Source: Steromphala cineraria
Lineage: Eukaryota; Mollusca; Gastropoda; Trochida; Trochidae
DNA: 64,000 nucleotides
Reading direction: 5' to 3'
NCBI GenBank assembly: GCA_916613615.1
Contig: OU744720.1
Coordinates: 78,395,338-78,459,337, forward strand
The notes beneath the pieces are model-generated. The model was given only the letters and a program-made list of their open reading frames with translations, was not told where the DNA came from and made no database searches. Both the position numbers and the translations under genes were made by a program. Positions 57,374-64,000 of the stretch are shown here, piece after piece (positions within the stretch are counted from its first letter, which is position 1; every line of letters begins with the position of its first letter).

Positions 57374-60000
57374 TCAACTGGAATGGACTGAAATCTTTAT
57401 AACGATTTAAAGCATAAATTAAAATTGGGAGCAATTTTTATTACAATTTGGGTCAGCTTGAGTGTACTGTTGTCGAAAATGACTATCACGATTAAGAGCA
57501 ATTTGGAGTAATCACTACAACTTGGACCATTATAGATTGTTATATACAATCTAAACATTCACCCTGGTCCCTTCTTCGGGTCCTATCTTCTCCCCAAAGC
57601 ATGATATTCAGTCATTCACCAAACGTTTGTGGTATGTTAAGAAGTTTACATGTTTCTATAACATCTTCTTTAGACCAAAATAACATTACCTTGATTTCTT
57701 AAATTATCGCTAACGTCGGAAGATACAAGTCGAGCTATAAGTTCAATTCAATTCTTTATTCTTATAAAACCACCATGATGGTACAGCAACATATTCACAA
57801 AAATATGATAAAAACATTTATATAAACATAAATATTAACTCAAGATTGAAGATAGACTCACACGTTTTTAGTGTATGAATTTGCGAAGCGATTGACATCA
57901 AAGCTTTTGATTATACGTGGTCTGTTGTGCTACCAACGTTCTCCATGTGCGTTCATCCTTTACTTGTCCAATGATTATAACGCACGCTTTATAGACTGAT
58001 ACACAAACGTTTCAAATTTAACTAACTTTCGTATAGCCTAGTTGATATCAACCTTGAGTTTATACTCGAAGGATTACGCATTGAAAAAAATGTCATGGGG
58101 GTGGTTAAAACCATTTATAATAATGTCAGATATATACATTATCTACTTCGTCTGTAATGTTGTAAATGACACAAACTACCACCCTTCTGACCGGGACAAT
58201 CAATACGGAATAAATTCTTGACAGTTATCCATTGTTTAACACATCGGCGTCAATATGCATTAAATGATCATTATATATAAAAAAAAAATTCTCATGAATA
58301 TGACAAGTCATTTAAAATAGACATTCTCAAGTTTGACGAAGGAAGGTTATTATCTATTTAAGAGAGGGATGACACTCGGTGACTAAGACCGACAAAACCA
58401 GTTGAATATATATACAAGTATCACACCTAATCTCGTGATATAAGCCCTGTCACAAGGAAGATGAAACTAGGACCTATTCACCTCTCACGATGCATAACGC
58501 TCTTCTCTACATCTATACACAACAAATGTTTCTTCCGTGACGATAGACCTATTCCGTTTCCATAGATATTCGATGTTTTATGTAAACTTTGGACCCGGAC
58601 ATTATTTATTAAGACTGTTAAACACTTATATACTTATGTCATGATGACCGATGTTACGCTTTGACTGTCCTACTCGATAAAGTAGATAATCATCTCTATG
58701 TGCAAGTTAGACGATCTTTATCAACCTCCATAACCGATACAGCAGATACACTGATCTCAATATTTATATATTATCTATCTTTTTATTTACAGTACAGATT
58801 CCCATGATGACACGAAAAGTCTTGTTAATGAAAGGCATTTGAGGTTCGCACTAAATATTATTTCTTCTAATGCAACTTATCTTACATTACGCACTGAATG
58901 TATATACTCAATTAAGGACATATATTCGGTTGAAGATGAGGTATTATCGTGAGATATAGTCGACAACCTGTCAATCTGACTGTAATCTTCTCCTTCTTAG
59001 GCAGATCTCCAAAATGTTTCTATACATCTATATAAGTCCTGTCTTTTTCTAATTTGTGAGTGTTTTCACTGTTGAAAATATATAAAGTTGGGCTTTGTAA
59101 AAAGTTATGTTTGTTTTCAGAGTTCGCCCCAATAACAATTCATTCTACCTTACTAGAATATAAATTTGAATCAACCACTTGAACTAAAGTGGTTCATTTT
59201 GATAATGTAAGTACTTCAATAAGGGTTTTTTAAATCAATATATACTATTTTAATTCATTGTAAATTTTATGCTGGCAATGACTATGCACTCGTTTAGTCA
59301 CTGTAACGTGTTAAAAATACAAGTCATCATTTAACTCCGTCCTGTTAGATACGTCCACTTCTGGTGACTCTTGGTTTCAATGTGCCACGAAGCTAACATA
59401 TGCAAACGCGTTAATGTGCTCATTTATTGCTTTTAATACAACAACAATAAAATCAATTGCCTTCGGTTATACCACATATCTTACAATTTTGTTCCATTTT
59501 GAAACAGGCAAATGTCCACCCATTCAGATTATCCGTCGCCCATCTACCGGTAAACCGCACTCGATGTTGCTGCATGTACGTGTTCGAAGAAATTATGCAA
59601 TACATGGGACCAAGTGAAAAAAGAAATATATCAAATCTACAGCATCACAAAACTATATGGATTTTCATAACAATAAAGCGAAAAAAGATCTTTCGTAAAA
59701 GCAATTGCAACACGCACCCGCCTCCAATAATGTTATAATATCGACATGGTTAGATTTGATCAATGTTAAATATATATACAAAACTTTCAGGAAAATGTTT
59801 CCTTTTGTAACATTACATATAAAAAAATAATCTATATACATATGCACAATATATAATCTGAATATATGTTTAAGCATCCATTCAACATCAGACTTTCTTC
59901 AAACAAAATCAACATTCCCCACGAAACAGATGCAGACATGCGCAGATACTTCATCACTACAACACATTCATACAATCTCTTGGCTCTTCCATCATGTTGC
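57374..60000. other. AT-rich intergenic stretch and probable 3' UTR of the PTP gene
   Basis: Near 57735-57850 the - strand reads CATCATGGTGGTTTTATAAG then AATAAAGAATTGAATT, resembling a LINE 3' tail. The stretch before 60012 probably includes the phosphatase 3' UTR. No exons were seen. Confidence 0.35.
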
Positions 60001-60011
60001 TTGTGACTGTG

Positions 60012-60026
60012 TTATCGTTCAAAATC
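60012..60026 (-). CDS. PTP gene, putative last exon (DFER, stop)
   Basis: A strong acceptor (ctttacatttcag) in phase with the preceding exon gives Asp-Phe-Glu-Arg then TAA. It is only 15 coding nt, so it depends on the splice call. Confidence 0.5.
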   Translation of the reverse strand, partial: DFER

Positions 60027-63000
60027 CTGAAATGTAAAGAGAAAATGTTTTACATGCAATTTTTGACATAAATAAGGACTCGCCTGCTATTGACACTCAC
60101 ACTCACTCCAGTTATCAATTGTTTTTAGCTCACAAGTACTTTAGATGGCAACGAAGATTGTTACATGATGCTAAAAAATAACCAAATAACTTACACACAG
60201 TGAAATAAAATATACAATTTGCCCGAACATATTATGCCCATCATGCTACATCAGGGTATATGTCTCCGCTAATGCTACAACCTATCCCCTGATATCCTCC
60301 TTTAGTCTTCTGTCGTATCGCTGACGTGTGGTTGCTCAGCGCTATTTATAGCCTGTCTGTTTTCAGTCAAACTATTTCTAACTCCATACACTGTTGTCTA
60401 GTGATGTCGAACGTGGAAATCTAAGAGCGCGTGATTTGGAGCTTAGCGGGAGACTGCAATGAGAATCAGATTTATTATCTAATAGCACTCCTATTAGTTA
60501 ATTTGAATCACGAGGTGAGCACGCGGAACGAAGCCAAGAAACTAGTTTGCCGCTATCGCTGAAAGGGCATCATTTGATTGCCTTGCTATATATTGCGATA
60601 CGACAGAAGACTATAGGAGGATATCAGGGGATGTATTATGCCTTTCGTACATCACCTCTATTGTTTCATATATTTCGATATTTAAGGGATGGGTTCACAA
60701 CAGCATCTTGTAACAACTCTGCAGTATTGAACATTTATCGACATACCTAACCTGCCTGATGACTTTACCTAAACACATATACTTACATAATTATCAGACG
60801 TGCTATCTTCTTGGGGAACTTCCGGTAGCGGTCTTTTCCGCTTCCTGTCTGTGCAGTTAGTCTTTCGTGGCGGTTCTTGAACAACCTGAGGAAATTGAAG
60901 ATCGTTTAGTACACCCTTAGCGTATTTAGTCATAACAACAAAGACAACTTGTTGGGATGCAAGAATGAATAGTGCTCACTTCACCTCACTTCACATATCT
61001 ATCTTGAATCAGAACTTTATACATTGTTATTATTGGCTATTGATATTGTAAACAGAAATATGCACACAGTGCCAAAAATCAAAGAAGATATCTGTACCTA
61101 CCTCGTATGTGTGGTCAGATCCATTCGTCAACGTGAGATTTAGGAATTCATCTGCGATCTCTGTATTTGATTCTTTGGCATCCATGACCCCTCTGTTTGA
61201 CCCGATGACCTCTCTTGAAGGTCTGTCTCCTGACGGCAGAGCCTCAAGTAATGCCTCGTGTAGGAAGATGTATTGATCCTGCAATATTAAGAATACAATT
61301 AAAATTAAAGTATTTTTGGTAAAAACTAACTATACCCATAAAGATCGTATGAATGCTGGGAACATTGATATATTCAAGAGATGTAAATGTCGTCTTCCTA
61401 CCTCAGTTTGGATAAGATCCATACGCTGATGTCTCAGCCTCGTAACACACTCGAAAACGTCTACTGCGCCTTCCGCCCTGGCCTGTGCTACCAAATAGTC
61501 CAGAGCAATGAAGGTCCCTGTTCTTCCAACGCCAGCACTGAATAAGATTTGGCAAATATCAGTGTATATGTTGCCTTATGCCATGTCTGTAATTTCGGAG
61601 TAAAACCATTTTAATCTTTACATTCCATGTTATTTGTTTTAGGAATCTACTGACCTGCAGTGTACTATAATGGGACCAGACAGAGAACTGGGCGCTTGCT
61701 TCACTGACTGGTGGAAGTCTACCAGTGACATCACGTCAAGTGGTACACCTTTGTCTGGCCACACTGTGTAGTGGAACTGCTGGATAGTGCGGAGTTGTCG
61801 CCCTTTCTGGAACCGGAAGCGATACAATGAAGACGAATAACTGTCTACAAACGGTTCATGATTTTGTTAAAGATTCTTTCGGACCAGCGACGCTAAAAAT
61901 TAGTACAACTACTCGGAAAACACTCTGTGTATATTTAAGATAAGGTATTTGATCGTTTACTGATTCCAAAAGCAATGCGTCAACTGTCTCTATCCTCTTC
62001 TTCTGATTGTTGATTGCCATGGCTGGCCAGAGCCAAAAATGTGGTTCTGATCTTTGCTTGCCACTACAACCTCGCTCTTAATACTGAATAAAGTCATTAA
62101 CTGCAAAGAGTGATTCAATCGCTATCTGCCATAATAACCGAACATATTCTTATCTTTGGATTGAATTACAACCAGACATCATGAATCGCGTGTAATACAA
62201 GATAAGAGCAGGTGTCTACAGAATGTAAAACCCTGACTTTTTAAAATAAGAATTGGACGTTTGACTGCCTTCACTGATGGCATAAATAGATCAATTAATG
62301 AATTTATAAATTGTATTGAAGGGTGATTATAAATATACTGTTATCATCCTGTTAAATCGGCTTATTCATCGAATCTACTACACCATTGTTGAAGTTTAGC
62401 GGATGAAAGATTGTTGATCCAGCAAGATGATCGCAAATGTGTACCCACCATCTGAAGGGCGAAGGTTCTGATAGTGTAATCCGGGAGTTCCATCTGAGAG
62501 ACGCTCTGCACCACAACTCCGTCATTGTCCATCTTCTCTCCAGGTTCCGGCCAGTACTGCTGACACTTCACCTGTAGACACACACCAAGGTTATGTTCAG
62601 TCTACATGGTCTTGTCTCTGTCTACTTATGCTTATATCTCAACACCAGGGTTATCTTCAGTCTACATGGTCTTGTCTCTGTCTGTCTACTCATGCTCATA
62701 TCTCATCACCAGGGTCATCTTCAGTCTACATGGTCTTGTCTCTGTCTGTCTACTCATGCTCATATCTCATCACCAGGGTTATCTTCAGTCTACATGGTCT
62801 TGTCTCTGTCTGTCTACTCATGCTCATATCTCAACACCAGGGTTATCTTCAGTCTACATGGTCTTGTCTCTGTCTGTCTACTCATGTTCATATCTCAACA
62901 CCAGGGTTATCTTCAGTCTACATGTTCTTGTCTCTGTCTACTCATGTTCATATCTCAACACCAGGGTTATCTTCAGTCTACATGTTCTTGTCTCTGTCTA

Positions 63001-63778
63001 CTCATGTTCATATCTCAACACCAGGGTTATCTTCAGTCTACATGGTCTTGTCTATGTCTGTCTACTCATGCTCATATCTCAACACCAGGGTTATCTTCAG
63101 TCTACATGGTCTTGTCTCTGTCTACCCATGCTCATATCTCAACACCAGGGTTATCTTCAGTCTACATGTTTCTCTACCCATGCTGACATCTCAGCATTTA
63201 TCTAGTTGTCTGTTTCTCTACGTGTGACTGTGTCTCTGTGTCTGGCTTTCTCTTTCTAACTCTCCCTGATGTGTCTGTGTCCATCTGTCTGTCGTGTCTG
63301 ATATCTGTTTCTGACTGTCTTTATCTATATTTGTGTCTGTGTCTCATTGTCTGCATGTCGTTCAGTGTCTCTCCGTCTGTCTGTCTCACTCGGTCTGTCT
63401 TTGTCTCTTTCTGTCGCTGTCTCTAGTTTCATTACCATTTTCAGTCTGTTCGAAGTTTAGTTTTTACTAATCAGGCCCAATCTAACAACATTTCAAGTAA
63501 GTGCAAATGGTCAAACCAATAGAGGGGAACTGTGTACAATGACGTATATGATATATTCCATTGCAATGTCTCACACTTTTTGAGATACCAACAAAGATTA
63601 TGACATCTTAAGAAAAGTTTATATTTTATATATGGCATAGAGACACTCGACCCTTGTTGTCTTTCACTCTGACACTGTACCTTTCTGGACTCCACTAGGT
63701 TAGTCAGCATCACGATCTTCCCACAATTCATCTCCCACACCATTCGCCAGAAGTCACACATGACGTCATCATAGGGTC
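60012..63778 (-). CDS. Protein tyrosine phosphatase, probably receptor type (3' seven exons)
   Basis: It removes phosphate from phosphotyrosine. Exons (transcript order): 63681-63778, 62449-62571, 61655-61806, 61402-61537, 61102-61278, 60787-60885, 60012-60026, all GT-AG and in frame. Motifs: DFWRMVWEMNCGKIVMLTNL, QYWPE, the WPD loop TVWPDKGVP with the general acid Asp, the P-loop HCSAGVGRTG (Cys and Arg present; split between two exons), and the Q-loop region QTEDQYIFLHEALLEAL. The N-terminal part of the domain (KNRY loop) and any ectodomain lie beyond the right edge. After the domain comes a unique tail, not a second PTP domain, with KRKR and RPLPEVP (class I SH3 ligand RxLPxxP). The receptor class is inferred from similarity of the domain; the subtype is not assigned. 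Confidence 0.93.
60243..60635. mobile_element. Second copy of the long-TIR MITE at 3.9 kb
   Basis: It shares CTACAACCTATCCCCTGATA, the AGCGCTATTTATAGCCTGTC interior and the inverted right arm. The right arm stops after CAGGGGATG, so the outer right end is lost. Confidence 0.78.
60787..60885 (-). CDS. PTP gene, tail exon with SH3-ligand motif
   Basis: 33 codons, phase 0, acceptor ttcctcag and donor gtaagt. It encodes VVQEPPRKTNCTDRKRKRPL, then PEVPQEDSTSDNY. RPLPEVP (60814-60834) fits RxLPxxP. Confidence 0.8.
61102..61278 (-). CDS. PTP gene, end of the catalytic domain and linker
   Basis: 59 codons, acceptor atattgcag and donor gtaggt. It starts DQYIFLHEALLEAL, the usual domain end. The rest (PSGDRPSREVIGSNRGVM to SDHTYE) matches no PTP D1-D2 linker that I know. 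Confidence 0.9.
61402..61537 (-). CDS. PTP gene, exon with P-loop AGVGRTG
   Basis: It completes the Ser of HCS and encodes AGVGRTGTFIALDYLVAQAR and the LRHQRMDLIQTE helix. Acceptor cttattcag, donor gtagga. Confidence 0.95.
61655..61806 (-). CDS. PTP gene, exon with WPD loop and catalytic Cys
   Basis: 152 nt, phase 0 in and phase 2 out. It encodes KGRQLRTIQQFHYTVWPDKG, a SLVDFHQSV helix, and GPIIVHC with the catalytic cysteine. Acceptor ggttccag, donor gtcagt. Confidence 0.95.
62449..62571 (-). CDS. PTP gene, exon with QYWPE
   Basis: 41 codons, phase 0. It encodes VKCQQYWPEPGEKMDNDG through DYTIRTFALQM. Acceptor tgtctacag, donor gtgggt. Confidence 0.92.
62583..63184. repeat. About 60-bp minisatellite within a PTP intron
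   Basis: Ten units of tatctcaacaccagggttat plus cttcagtctacatggtcttg and tctctgtctgtctactcatg; some units lack one TCTG. It starts 12 nt before the exon acceptor on the - strand side and is followed by a degenerate TCTG/TGTC tract to about 63430. Confidence 0.9.
63681..63778 (-). CDS. PTP gene, first exon in the window (DFWRMVWE)
   Basis: 98 nt. It completes a split codon, then encodes PYDDVMCDFWRMVWEMNCGK and IVMLTNLVESRK. Acceptor gcattacag, donor gtacag. Confidence 0.92.
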
Positions 63779-64000
63779 CTGTAATGCATCATGGGAGTTA
63801 GCATTGGTGCGATTGTGGTGTATATAAGGAAGGTTGTCAAACCATCGGGCAAGATTCTTTAACTGAGTTTAATCTCCATTCTTTATCATCATTAACTAAT
63901 TTCTTGATGTTTAGATTTGTTATGTTCGATGTCGTATTGTATTGTTTCTGGTTATTTTCACTATAAAGTTGTAAATACAGAAGACTGGAACCATTGCCGT

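Noticed and set aside
62593..63227. Three overlapping + strand frames of about 200 aa
   Set aside because: They are by-products of the roughly 60-bp minisatellite in a phosphatase intron. All three frames are open together, as expected from repeats without stops.

Overview
The window is nuclear DNA of an animal with long AT-rich introns and intergenic DNA, GT-AG introns and many interspersed and tandem repeats. Repeat types such as the 18.05 kb element, a DIRS retroelement and SINE-like copies suggest a lophotrochozoan, most likely a bivalve mollusc. That placement is inference. There are no prokaryotic features.

Left part (1-15.3 kb): the 3' eight exons of mitochondrial 3-hydroxy-3-methylglutaryl-CoA lyase (HMGCL, + strand, 2715-15013). 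The first exons (transit peptide and the GPRDG region) lie outside or were not found. The introns hold a Tc/mariner-type MITE, a 9-bp-TSD MITE, a minisatellite that reiterates a 3' splice site, and, between the last exons, a 6.7 kb DIRS-type tyrosine-recombinase retrotransposon (7183-13898). That element has identical 180-bp inverted repeats, an internal complementary region, and three open frames: an RS-rich Gag, RT/RNase H, and a tyrosine recombinase. It sits inside an older repeat, and a second copy of that repeat at about 15.4 kb shows the unoccupied site.

Middle part (15.3-33 kb, - strand): two neighbouring genes for Lys/Glu-rich, probably coiled-coil proteins. One (20745-22516, two exons, 311 aa) carries about 25 Pro-Ala-Glu-Glu-Thr pentapeptides and has a TATA promoter. 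The other (28766-31231, three coding exons, 147 aa) lies upstream of it. I recognise neither as a named family. Between them lie a MITE and a 36-bp minisatellite.

33-60 kb is mostly intergenic: a second 36-bp array, a tRNA-derived SINE with an internal triplication, a 49-bp array, a 26-bp array of TGACGTC motifs, two decayed LINE fragments, MITE copies, and a well-preserved SRP (7SL) RNA gene at 55401-55703. Two candidate + strand exons at 44-45 kb may end a further gene.

Right end (60.0-63.8 kb, - strand): the last seven exons of a protein tyrosine phosphatase with intact WPD and HCSAGVGRTG motifs. It is followed by a unique tail with a class I SH3 ligand, where receptor PTPs usually have a second phosphatase domain.
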